Assembly (NCBI RefSeq): GCF_048381675.1
Contig: NZ_JBLWIS010000012.1
Span: forward strand, 29,068 to 93,067
Direction: 5' to 3'
Origin: Advenella sp048381675
GTDB taxonomy: Bacteria; Pseudomonadota; Gammaproteobacteria; Burkholderiales; Burkholderiaceae_B
DNA length: 64,000 nt
Under the pieces are notes generated by a model. The model was not told where the DNA came from, made no database searches, and saw nothing but the letters and a program-made list of their open reading frames with translations. Positions 18,799 to 26,953 of this stretch are shown here, piece after piece (position 1 is the stretch's first letter; each line of letters opens with the position of its first letter). Position numbers and translations under genes: made by a program.

Positions 18799-19128
18799 AT
18801 GACTGAATCAGAATTTCTTGCACGTGCAGATGATATTTTAGACAAGATTCAGGCCCAGGCTGATGGCTGGTTCGAACATCTGGATATTGATGTTGATGCG
18901 AACCGCAGCGGCCAGGTGCTGACCCTTGTATTTGACAGTACCCGGCATGTCGTGATCAATAGCCAGGCACCCTTGCAGGAAATGTGGGTGGCGGCGCCTA
19001 GCGGTGCTTTTCATTATCGCTTTGATGGCCAAGTGTGGCAAGATACCCGTGGTGGTGCTGATTTGGCTGCCAATGTTGGCGCCCTGTGTTCAGCAATTAC
19101 CGGACAGACCCTGACCGTTACCTTGTAA
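18799..19128 (+). CDS. cyaY: Frataxin-like iron-binding protein CyaY
   Basis: Iron-binding regulator of Fe-S cluster assembly. The 109-residue protein has the frataxin fold signatures: an acidic first helix (ESEFLARADDILDKIQ), then VLTLVF, HVVINSQAP and the conserved QEMWVAAPSGAFHYRF (16 residues). It diverges from lptM-lysA and is followed by a strong bidirectional terminator. Confidence 0.94.
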   Translation: MTESEFLARADDILDKIQAQADGWFEHLDIDVDANRSGQVLTLVFDSTRHVVINSQAPLQEMWVAAPSGAFHYRFDGQVWQDTRGGADLAANVGALCSAITGQTLTVTL

Positions 19129-19216
19129 GAAGAATAACACCGTGGCGGGGCAGCGAGAAGTACTGCCGGCGACGGGTGCTTGCCTGGATGGCCAGGTTTT
19201 TCATGCTTGTAGTACC

Positions 19217-19258
19217 AAAAAACGCTCATTTCATAGGGTTGAAAATGAGCGTTTTTTT
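19217..19258. terminator. Bidirectional terminator between cyaY and mrcA
   Basis: AAAAAACGCTCATTTC, an 8-base loop, then GAAAATGAGCGTTTTTTT form a long stem with one bulge. A and T runs flank it, so it can end both convergent genes. Confidence 0.88.
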
Positions 19259-19266
19259 ATGGTTTC

Positions 19267-21717
19267 CTAAAAGCGTATTGGTGGTCCACCCAAGGGATTG
19301 AACGACTCAATCAGCTTGCCGATGGCATCACCGCTACCTTGTGCTGCCGGTTTGGCCGCACCGTCTTCTTCAGTGCCAGGGGCATAGCCACTGCCTCCGA
19401 CACCCAGGTTGGCAATCGCCTGTCCGGCGGGGAATTCGGAATAGTAAAAATTATTGCCTTCCTTGACCAGGCCTGCTGGCAAGGGGCCTGGTTTGGCAAC
19501 CGGTATCGAAGGCAGTACTTGAGCCATGTAATCGAGCCAGATTGGCATGGCTGCACCACCACCGGTTTCGCGGTCACCCAATGAACGGGGTTGATCGAAA
19601 CCCAGCCAGGCAATGCCTACCATTTTGGGCGTATAGCCGGCAAACCAGGCATCGAAAGATTGGTTGGTGGTACCGGTTTTACCGCCGATATCGGCACGTT
19701 TAAGCGTTGCCTGGGTCCGGGCCGCCGTACCATTGCGGGCAACGCCCCGCAGCAGGTCATCCATGACGTAGGCGGTGCGAGGGTCAATGGCGCGGTTGGC
19801 TTCATTGCCTGCCTTGACCGGTTGGGCTTTCATCAGGACAGTGCCGTTGGGGTCAGTGACGTAGTCGATAATGAAGGGATTGACACGATAGCCGCCGTTG
19901 GCAAAGACGGCATAGGCACTGGCCATTTGCAAAGGTGTCACGCTGCCTGCACCCAACGCCATGGTCAGGTAGGCACCTTTAGGGGGGTGTCGTGCGGGGT
20001 CAAATCCGAAACGGTCAATGAATTCCATGGCAAAATCCGGGCCAACGGCCTCAAGGATGCGAATGGAAATCATGTTTTTGGATTTGTACAGGCCCTGGCG
20101 CAAGGTTAGACTATAGGTATAGCTGTTGCCGTAGTTCTTGGGGGTCCAGGGTTTGCTGCCGGTTTTTGCCGCACTCAGGTAGAACGGCTGGTCGGAAATA
20201 TTGGTTTCCGGGGTTAAGCCCCGCTCAAGGCCGGCGGCATAAATAAAGGGCTTGAAGGTTGAACCTGGCTGGCGCCACGCCTGTGTTACCCGGTTGAAGT
20301 CGCCGCGGTTGAAATCAAAGCCGCCAACCATGGCCTTGATGGCACCATCAGTAGGGTTAAGGGCAACAAAGGCAGCTTCGACTTCAGGCATGTTGATGAT
20401 GGTCCAGCTGTCTTTTGTTTTTTGCAGGTAAATGACGGAACCACGCATGATATGCCGTTTGGCGCTGGGCTTGGCTACCAGGGCGCGCTTGGCATTGTTA
20501 AGGGCGGTGCCGGTCAGCTCAATGGGGTGGCCGGCTTCCCGAATGGCAACCACCTTGGTTGGGCTTGCGGAAAGCACCAAGTAGGTTTGCAGGTCGTTGC
20601 TGTCAGGGTAATCGTTTTTGACTTTATCCAGGAACTCTTCCATTTTTTCCTGGTTTTGTTCCAGTCCGGCAGGCAGCTCCAGTTGTGCGGCCGGCCCAGG
20701 ATAGGCTTTACGGCGGGTATAGGTAAGGATTCCGTCACGCACAGCCTTGTAGGCGGCTTCCTGGTCTTTGGAATTGACAGTGGTGTATACGTTAAGGCCA
20801 CGGCCGTAGACGTTATCTTTGTAGATGTTGTACATCAGCTGGCGGGCGAGCTCGGCAACATACTGGCCATGAAGGGCAAACTGGGTTTCCGGGGCACTGT
20901 TGTCGCGTGACTTGACCTGAATTTTCTCATTCATGGCTGTGTCATACTGTTCCTGGTTGATGTACTTCAGCTTCAGCATGCGGCCCAAGACATAATGCTG
21001 GCGTTCGATGGCGCGTTTCAGGTTGGTTTTGGGGTTAAAGCGTGAGGGTGCCTTGGGAATGCCTGCCAGAATCGCTGCCTGCGCAATGCTGATTTTTGAC
21101 AGGGGAACACCAAAATAAGTACGGGCGGCCGCAGAAAAGCCGTAAGCGCGATGACCCAGGTAAATCTGGTTCAGGTAAAGCTCGAGAATCTGGTCTTTGG
21201 TGAGGGTGTCTTCAATTTTATAGGTGAGCAAAAGTTCATAGAATTTGCGGATGAACGATTTTTCTGAAGACAGGTAAAAGTTACGGGCCACCTGCATGGT
21301 AATGGTACTGGCGCCCTGGGCTTTGGCACCCGAGGTGATATTGGCCAATACGGCCCGGCCTACGCCCGACCAGTCAACCCCGTGGTGATTATAGAAATTG
21401 TCATCTTCCGCGGCTAACACGGCCAGTTTCATGACATCGGGAATTTCATTGAAACGCATGACATTGCGTCTTTCTTCACCATATTCGGCAAGCAGGACTT
21501 TGTCTTCCGAATAGATGCGCAACGGGATACGTGGCCGGTAATCGGTCATTGCCTGGAGGTCGGGCAGGTTCGGCCAGGTAAGGCCGATCGCCATGATCAC
21601 CAGCAAAGCGCCACAAAGCCCTATGCCTGCGCAAAATACGATGGATTTCATGATAAACCGTCCCAGCCATGAGCCGGACGACGATTTCTCTTTTTTGGGT
21701 GCGGTAGTTTTACTCAT
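19267..21717 (-). CDS. mrcA: Penicillin-binding protein 1A
   Basis: Bifunctional peptidoglycan synthase anchored by one N-terminal helix. The glycosyltransferase glutamate is in AAEDDNFYNHHG, with the second conserved block QGASTITMQVARN; the transpeptidase has the catalytic serine in GSTFKPF, SKN in KSKNMIS and KTGTT. The C-terminus is rich in Gly, Ala and Pro. With the ATG at 21717 it has 816 residues; an ATG at 21765 would add 16, and neither has a strong ribosome site. It precedes aroK divergently, as in other betaproteobacteria. Confidence 0.94.
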   Translation of the reverse strand: MSKTTAPKKEKSSSGSWLGRFIMKSIVFCAGIGLCGALLVIMAIGLTWPNLPDLQAMTDYRPRIPLRIYSEDKVLLAEYGEERRNVMRFNEIPDVMKLAVLAAEDDNFYNHHGVDWSGVGRAVLANITSGAKAQGASTITMQVARNFYLSSEKSFIRKFYELLLTYKIEDTLTKDQILELYLNQIYLGHRAYGFSAAARTYFGVPLSKISIAQAAILAGIPKAPSRFNPKTNLKRAIERQHYVLGRMLKLKYINQEQYDTAMNEKIQVKSRDNSAPETQFALHGQYVAELARQLMYNIYKDNVYGRGLNVYTTVNSKDQEAAYKAVRDGILTYTRRKAYPGPAAQLELPAGLEQNQEKMEEFLDKVKNDYPDSNDLQTYLVLSASPTKVVAIREAGHPIELTGTALNNAKRALVAKPSAKRHIMRGSVIYLQKTKDSWTIINMPEVEAAFVALNPTDGAIKAMVGGFDFNRGDFNRVTQAWRQPGSTFKPFIYAAGLERGLTPETNISDQPFYLSAAKTGSKPWTPKNYGNSYTYSLTLRQGLYKSKNMISIRILEAVGPDFAMEFIDRFGFDPARHPPKGAYLTMALGAGSVTPLQMASAYAVFANGGYRVNPFIIDYVTDPNGTVLMKAQPVKAGNEANRAIDPRTAYVMDDLLRGVARNGTAARTQATLKRADIGGKTGTTNQSFDAWFAGYTPKMVGIAWLGFDQPRSLGDRETGGGAAMPIWLDYMAQVLPSIPVAKPGPLPAGLVKEGNNFYYSEFPAGQAIANLGVGGSGYAPGTEEDGAAKPAAQGSGDAIGKLIESFNPLGGPPIRF

Positions 21718-21873
21718 TACACGGGATTTTAAAGCTTTGTGGACAGAATTTCGTGAAAAACTCATCGGTTTCTGTAACTGAATTGTGCAGTTTAGCGCTC
21801 CTCACTTAGGTTGCAAGTGATAATATGCAAAACAGTGCAAAATAAGTCTCAAATTACCGACATTTTTAAATTT

Positions 21874-22434
21874 ATGAGTGAAATAATACATGATACTACC
21901 CCTGTCAGGTTGTCCACCAGACAGCCAGTGTTTTTGGTGGGCATGATGGGGGCAGGCAAAACAACAATAGGACGGGCCCTGGCCCGGGCAATGAATCGGG
22001 ATTTTCTGGATCTCGATCATGAAATTGTCGGGCGGTGTGGGGTCAGCATTCCATTTATCTTCGACATCGAAGGCGAGGAAGGGTTCCGTAACCGTGAGAG
22101 TATGGTGCTTGAAGAGGTTGCGCAGATTGATGGCATCGTCCTGGCTACCGGTGGTGGTGCCGTGCTAAGAGAAGAAAACCGTGCCATTCTGCGACGCCGG
22201 GGTGTTGTGATTTACCTGAAAGCCAGTGCCGATGAGCTTTATCGCCGGGTCGCCAAAGACCGGAACCGGCCTTTGCTGGCCACGCCTAACCCGAAAGCCA
22301 GGATTGTTGAATTGCTGGCACAGCGTGAATCCCTGTATGAAAGTGTGGCCGACCTGACGATAGAAACGGGTTCAGGTTCCATCTCGTCGGTAGTTAAGAC
22401 CATTCATAATTTGTTGCAAAAAAACCAGGAGTAA
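21874..22434 (+). CDS. aroK: Shikimate kinase
   Basis: Phosphorylates shikimate in the aromatic amino-acid pathway. It has the P-loop GMMGAGKTTIGR, the shikimate-binding DLDHEI and FRNRES segments, the glycine-rich ATGGGAVLR and the lid arginines in DRNRPLL. I use the ATG at 21874 (186 residues), which puts the P-loop near residue 24; a TTG at 21811 would add 21 residues. aroB starts 4 bases after the stop. Confidence 0.94.
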   Translation: MSEIIHDTTPVRLSTRQPVFLVGMMGAGKTTIGRALARAMNRDFLDLDHEIVGRCGVSIPFIFDIEGEEGFRNRESMVLEEVAQIDGIVLATGGGAVLREENRAILRRRGVVIYLKASADELYRRVAKDRNRPLLATPNPKARIVELLAQRESLYESVADLTIETGSGSISSVVKTIHNLLQKNQE

Positions 22435-22437
22435 AGC

Positions 22438-23520
22438 ATGAGTATTGTTAACGTTAACACCGAAGGAGGCGCTTATCCCATTCATATTGCCCCCCATTTG
22501 TTGCAGCAGGTAGGTACTTCCATTCCTGCTGATGCCACCTCAGTGGTCCTGATCAGCAATCCCACCGTTTATGGCCTGTATGGCAAAACGGTTTTGCAGT
22601 CACTGGAAGCCACCGGCAAGAAAATCAATGTATTCGAAGTGCCTGACGGTGAAGCCTACAAGACACTGGAAACCCTGAACAGCATCTATACCTGGCTGCT
22701 GGAGCAGCGGCTGGACCGCCGTGCGGTTATTGTTGCATTGGGTGGCGGGGTTATCGGCGATATGTGCGGTTTTGCCGCGGCAACCTATATGCGGGGTATT
22801 CGTTTCATTCAGGTGCCGACTACGTTGCTGGCTCAAGTGGACTCATCGGTGGGTGGCAAGACGGCGGTCAACCACCCCATGGGCAAGAACATGATTGGCG
22901 CATTTTATCAGCCGATTGCCGTGGATATTGATACCACCGTACTGCGTACCTTGCCCGAGCGTGAAATTGCAGCAGGCCTGGCCGAGGTGATCAAATACGG
23001 CCTTATCCTGGATGCCGGCTTTTTTGATTGGTGCGAACAAAACGTGGCCAGCCTCAAGGCGCTAGAGCCTGAAGCCATCGGCTATGCCGTTCAGCGCTCT
23101 TGCGAACTCAAGGCTTATGTGGTGTCCCAAGACGAAAAAGAAACCGGCATGCGTGCCATCCTGAACCTGGGGCACACGTTTGGCCATGCCATAGAGGCCG
23201 GTCTTGGCTTTGGTACCTGGTTGCACGGAGAGGCCGTGGGCTGTGGCATGGTGCAGGCGGCTGAATTGTCTGCGCGGGTATGCGGTTTTCCACAGACGGA
23301 TGTTGAAAGGGTCAGGGCATTGGTGGCAGCCATTGGTTGCCCGGTTACCGCCCCTGATCTTGGAACTGACAAATGGATCGAACTGATGCAAATCGATAAA
23401 AAGGCCGAAGGAGGCAAAATCAAATTCATTGTCATGCCAGGCATCGGCCAGGCGAAAAGCCAAACGGTACCTTGGGAAGACTTGGTGCTGGTTTTGAAGA
23501 AAACAACACAGGAAGGGTAA
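22438..23520 (+). CDS. aroB: 3-dehydroquinate synthase
   Basis: NAD- and metal-dependent cyclase making 3-dehydroquinate. The 360-residue protein has the NAD-binding GGGVIGDMCGFAA, the substrate loop VDSSVGGKTAVNH and metal ligands in LNLGHTFGHAIE and WLHGEAV. AGGAG precedes the ATG. It is coupled to aroK upstream and dgt downstream (6-base gap), a conserved three-gene run. Confidence 0.96.
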   Translation: MSIVNVNTEGGAYPIHIAPHLLQQVGTSIPADATSVVLISNPTVYGLYGKTVLQSLEATGKKINVFEVPDGEAYKTLETLNSIYTWLLEQRLDRRAVIVALGGGVIGDMCGFAAATYMRGIRFIQVPTTLLAQVDSSVGGKTAVNHPMGKNMIGAFYQPIAVDIDTTVLRTLPEREIAAGLAEVIKYGLILDAGFFDWCEQNVASLKALEPEAIGYAVQRSCELKAYVVSQDEKETGMRAILNLGHTFGHAIEAGLGFGTWLHGEAVGCGMVQAAELSARVCGFPQTDVERVRALVAAIGCPVTAPDLGTDKWIELMQIDKKAEGGKIKFIVMPGIGQAKSQTVPWEDLVLVLKKTTQEG

Positions 23521-23526
23521 ATCAAC

Positions 23527-24651
23527 ATGACAACGCTGGCACCGTATGCAACTAAACCCGAAGATACCCGTGGCAGGGTTCACCGGGAAATCGAAGATCC
23601 AAGTCGCAATCCGTTCCAGCGTGACAGAGACCGGATTATTCACAGTTCCGCTTTTCGGCGGCTCGAATATAAAACACAGGTTTTTGTCAATCATGAGGGG
23701 GACCTGTTCCGGACCCGCCTTACCCATAGCCTGGAAGTGGCCCAGATTGGCAGGGCCCTTGCCAGGACATTGCGCCTGAACGAGGACCTGGTGGAAGCCA
23801 TTTCCCTGGCCCATGACCTTGGGCACACCCCGTTTGGCCATGCCGGCCAGGACGCCCTGAATGCCTGCATGCGGGAAAAAATACCGCAGGCGGGCGGCTT
23901 TGAGCATAACCTGCAAAGCCTGCGGGTGGTTGATGAGCTTGAAGAGCGTTATGCCTCGTTTAATGGCTTGAACCTGAGTTTTGAAACCCGTGAGGGTATT
24001 CTTAAGCACTGTTCCCTTTCCCATGCCCGCAACCTTGGCGAAGTGGCCCGGCGCTTTATCGACAAAAAGCAGCCTGGCCTTGAGGCTCAACTGGCTAATC
24101 TGGCGGATGAAATTGCCTATAACAATCACGATGTCGATGACGGGCTTCGGTCAGGATTGATCACGGTTGATCAATTGCTATCGGTAGAATTGTTCGCAAG
24201 TCATTATCAAAATGTTTGTAATATATATCAGAATGTTTCTGAAAAGAGGCTAATTTCCGAAACAATTAGGCGCATAATAAATACATTAATTGTTGATCTT
24301 GCACAAAATACGGCACTTAATATCAAAACATTTGAGATAGAAACACTAAAAGATGTATATAATGCACCCATGCTTGTTGCATTTTCAGCCCCCATCAGGA
24401 AACAGGCAAATGAGCTTAAGCGGTTCCTTATGGAAAATCTTTACCGGCATTACAAGGTCATGCGCATGTCGGGTAAAGCAAAGCGAATCATTACTGATTT
24501 ATATAGTGCTTTTCTGGAAGATCCCCGTTTGCTGCCTAAAGATTATCAAGTACAGGATGAGCTCGCACAGGGCCGTTCCATTGCTGATTACATTGCTGGA
24601 ATGACTGATCGATATGCAATTAAAGAGCATAAAAGATTGTTTTTGATTTAG
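23527..24651 (+). CDS. dgt: dGTP triphosphohydrolase-like protein
   Basis: HD-domain enzyme that splits dNTPs to nucleoside and triphosphate. The HD metal site shows HSLEVAQ and AHDLGHTPFGH, with the later D in EIAYNNHDVDDG. Length is 374, typical of the shorter dgt class. Base use changes sharply inside the gene: from about 24195 to 24370 the sequence is AT-rich with many ATA and TTA codons, unlike the rest, though the frame and the family ending (EHKRLF) are intact. Confidence 0.93.
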   Translation: MTTLAPYATKPEDTRGRVHREIEDPSRNPFQRDRDRIIHSSAFRRLEYKTQVFVNHEGDLFRTRLTHSLEVAQIGRALARTLRLNEDLVEAISLAHDLGHTPFGHAGQDALNACMREKIPQAGGFEHNLQSLRVVDELEERYASFNGLNLSFETREGILKHCSLSHARNLGEVARRFIDKKQPGLEAQLANLADEIAYNNHDVDDGLRSGLITVDQLLSVELFASHYQNVCNIYQNVSEKRLISETIRRIINTLIVDLAQNTALNIKTFEIETLKDVYNAPMLVAFSAPIRKQANELKRFLMENLYRHYKVMRMSGKAKRIITDLYSAFLEDPRLLPKDYQVQDELAQGRSIADYIAGMTDRYAIKEHKRLFLI

Positions 24652-24770
24652 TTTTATTATTTTAATAACTTTTGTTTTGATAAAAAACAAAACCAAAAAC
24701 AATCCGATGAAGATTTGTTTACAAACTGAAACGAATCAATTGTTATTAAATTTAATAAAACTCCACAATT

Positions 24771-25619
24771 ATGCAAGCTAATGATGATTTTTCATTGTCC
24801 CATATATTAATTATTGATAATGAAATACATGGACGTAATGCGCTGATGAATATCTTGCGGGAAAAAAACTCCCGTATCAGTCATGCTTTTGATGGTTTAC
24901 AGGGATATGAGCGGGCAGTCGCCAATCGTCCAGACCTGATTCTTTCAAACATACAATTACCCAAACTGAATGGCGTTACGTTGTGTCGACGATTGAAGGC
25001 CAACCCATTCACCAACGATATCCCCATGATTTTCTATGGGCAGGAAGAAAATCCTGAAAACCGGCTGGAAGCGTTTCGTAGTGGTGCAGTTGATTACATT
25101 CCCAATGATTGCTCCGACTACGAGGTGATTGCCCGGATTACCGTACATTTGTCTTTGGCAAGCAAAAAACGCATGATTCAATCCATGGAGTTGGGCCTCA
25201 AGCAGGAAATGAATTCTTTTTCCGCTTTTTCTCCACGGCCCATGTCCTGCCAGGAAACTCTGGACGATGCGCTCGTGGTATCCATTGTGCAAAAATATGT
25301 ACAGGAACACCTTAACGAACCGCTTTCCATTAGCCATCTGGCTGAAGTGGCCGGCATGCACGAAAAACGCTTGACCAAGGCTTTCCAGGATCATCTCAAT
25401 ATCAGTGTCTTTGAGTTTGTTCGTGATACCCGCATGCACGAGGCAAAACGCCTGTTACTGGAAACCTCCTTGCGTACCCTTACCATCGCTGCAGAAATCG
25501 GCTATTCGAGTTCTGCCAATTTTTCAACGGCATTCCAGCAGTTTTACGGGGTTTCGCCCTCGGTGTTCAGAAAATATAAAGGTAATGTTGAAGAGGCACT
25601 GCAGGTAGCCCACGCCTGA
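24771..25619 (+). CDS. AraC-family regulator with degenerate receiver domain
   Basis: A 282-residue regulator: receiver-like domain (about 1-125), linker, and AraC DNA-binding domain with two helix-turn-helix units (about 180-275; the second reads AAEIGYSSSANFSTAFQQFYGVSP in part). The receiver keeps the fold pattern but not the chemistry: the phospho-acceptor Asp is N60 (LILSNIQLP), the acidic pocket is D16-N17-E18, and the conserved Lys position in DYIPNDC is Asn. Phosphorylation-independent control is therefore likely. No histidine kinase gene is adjacent. It precedes lrgAB in the same direction with 152 bases between, and could regulate it. There is no clear ribosome site. Confidence 0.88.
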   Translation: MQANDDFSLSHILIIDNEIHGRNALMNILREKNSRISHAFDGLQGYERAVANRPDLILSNIQLPKLNGVTLCRRLKANPFTNDIPMIFYGQEENPENRLEAFRSGAVDYIPNDCSDYEVIARITVHLSLASKKRMIQSMELGLKQEMNSFSAFSPRPMSCQETLDDALVVSIVQKYVQEHLNEPLSISHLAEVAGMHEKRLTKAFQDHLNISVFEFVRDTRMHEAKRLLLETSLRTLTIAAEIGYSSSANFSTAFQQFYGVSPSVFRKYKGNVEEALQVAHA

Positions 25620-25653
25620 TTAAACAGGCTAGGTTTGTTGTGTGTTTGCAAAT

Positions 25654-25673
25654 ATGGCCGCCTGTGCGGCCAT
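25654..25673 (+). terminator. Hairpin after the AraC-type regulator
   Basis: ATGGCCGC and GCGGCCAT form a perfect 8-bp stem with loop CTGT, 34 bases past the stop. The following bases (CTTCATAT) are only mildly T-rich. Confidence 0.5.
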
Positions 25674-25771
25674 CTTCATATCGGTTGTCTTAATTTGAAA
25701 GTGATGCCTGCTGGCGTGCAAGCGGGTAAGATGGCGGTATTGGTACAACAATTACAAAAAGCGGGGGGGTA

Positions 25772-26155
25772 ATGTTACTGACGCTGGCTGTTTTATGTTT
25801 TTTCCAGGCATTGGGAGAGCTGGTGTCGGTGCTCTCGGGTTTGCCTGTGCCCGGACCGGTGCTAGGCATGGTTTTTTTGTTCATCACCCTGTTGCTAAAA
25901 CCAGGCTTGATCCAGCATATTGCGGCATCCGCCGAGCAATTGCTTAAGTCAATGATGATTATGTTTATCCCGGTCTGTGTGGGTATCATGACTTCTTATA
26001 CCTTGCTCAAGGGCCAATGGCTGGCGTTGGTCGCCGGTATCGTGGTTAGCACCGTGCTGGCCATGGCGGTGGGGGCGTTGGTGATGCAAACGGTCATGAA
26101 GCGACTTGAAAAGCAGGCCCATGATTCGCAAAAGGGGGCGCCCGATGTTGAATGA
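25772..26155 (+). CDS. lrgA: LrgA/CidA family holin-like membrane protein
   Basis: Small membrane protein of the CidA/LrgA family, linked to murein hydrolase export or, in some bacteria, pyruvate transport together with LrgB. The 127-residue protein has four predicted helices and the family block LPVPGPVLGMVFLF. A strong GGGGGGG site precedes the ATG. Its 3' end overlaps the lrgB start by 11 bases, so the pair is translationally coupled. Confidence 0.88.
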   Translation: MLLTLAVLCFFQALGELVSVLSGLPVPGPVLGMVFLFITLLLKPGLIQHIAASAEQLLKSMMIMFIPVCVGIMTSYTLLKGQWLALVAGIVVSTVLAMAVGALVMQTVMKRLEKQAHDSQKGAPDVE

Positions 26156-26864
26156 TTTCTGGCTCCCGTTTACCAAGACCCCGCTGTTTGGCATTTTGCT
26201 AACCTTGCTGGTGTATGCCTTGGTTGCCTGGCTGGCCAAAAAAAGCCGCTTTCATCCTTTGGTCAACCCCGTTGCCCTGTCGGTGCTCCTGATTGTGCCT
26301 TTCCTTGTGTATGCAGGAGTTCCTTATGAAGACTATATGGCGGGCGCGCAATATATTTCTTTTCTGCTGGGTCCGGCTACGGTTGCGCTGGCTATACCTT
26401 TGGCTATGCAGCTTGAGCGGGTCAAAAAGGCCTGGCTGCCCTTGGTTTGCGGTTTGCTGGCGGGCTCGCTGACGGCGGTGTTGTCGGTGGTGCTGGTGGC
26501 TGCTTTCCTTGGCGCTGAAGACGTGCTGCTCATTTCCCTGGCACCAAAATCGGCCACCATGCCGATTGCCATGGGGGTCAGTGAGAAACTGGGGGGGCTG
26601 GCGTCGCTGGCAGCGGTGGGGGTGATGGGCACCGGTATCTTTGGTGTCATGAGCGCCCGTTATGTTTTCAGGTTAATCAACATCGAGTCGCCGGAAATCA
26701 GGGGTTTCATGCTGGGCCTGACCGCGCACGGTATTGGCGTTGCCCGCGGTTTCCAGGTTAGCAATGAAATGGGTACCTTTGCCGGCCTTGGCATGAGCCT
26801 GAACGGGTTGTTGACCGCTTTCCTGGTACCGCTGGTGGTGACCTTGCATTTTGTCTTGTTTTAA
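26145..26864 (+). CDS. lrgB: LrgB/CidB family membrane protein
   Basis: Multi-helix partner of LrgA. The 239-residue protein shows the LrgB signature: LGPATVALAIPL, then SLAPKSATMPIAM, and near the end GLTAHGIGVAR. I use the ATG at 26145 with AAAGGGGG upstream, not the ATG at 26106, which would lie deep inside lrgA. Confidence 0.9.
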   Translation: MLNDFWLPFTKTPLFGILLTLLVYALVAWLAKKSRFHPLVNPVALSVLLIVPFLVYAGVPYEDYMAGAQYISFLLGPATVALAIPLAMQLERVKKAWLPLVCGLLAGSLTAVLSVVLVAAFLGAEDVLLISLAPKSATMPIAMGVSEKLGGLASLAAVGVMGTGIFGVMSARYVFRLINIESPEIRGFMLGLTAHGIGVARGFQVSNEMGTFAGLGMSLNGLLTAFLVPLVVTLHFVLF

Positions 26865-26953
26865 GCCATGGATTGGGGGCTGTTTTGCAACCGTCCTGTA
26901 TGATTTTCCCTGATGGTCGGGGTTGAATTGCCAGTGCTAGAATCAAGTCAATA

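Noticed and set aside
23062..24129. Long minus-strand frame of 355 codons opposite aroB and dgt
   Set aside because: It lies wholly on the other strand of two well-conserved genes and shows no family motif; a codon-bias shadow.
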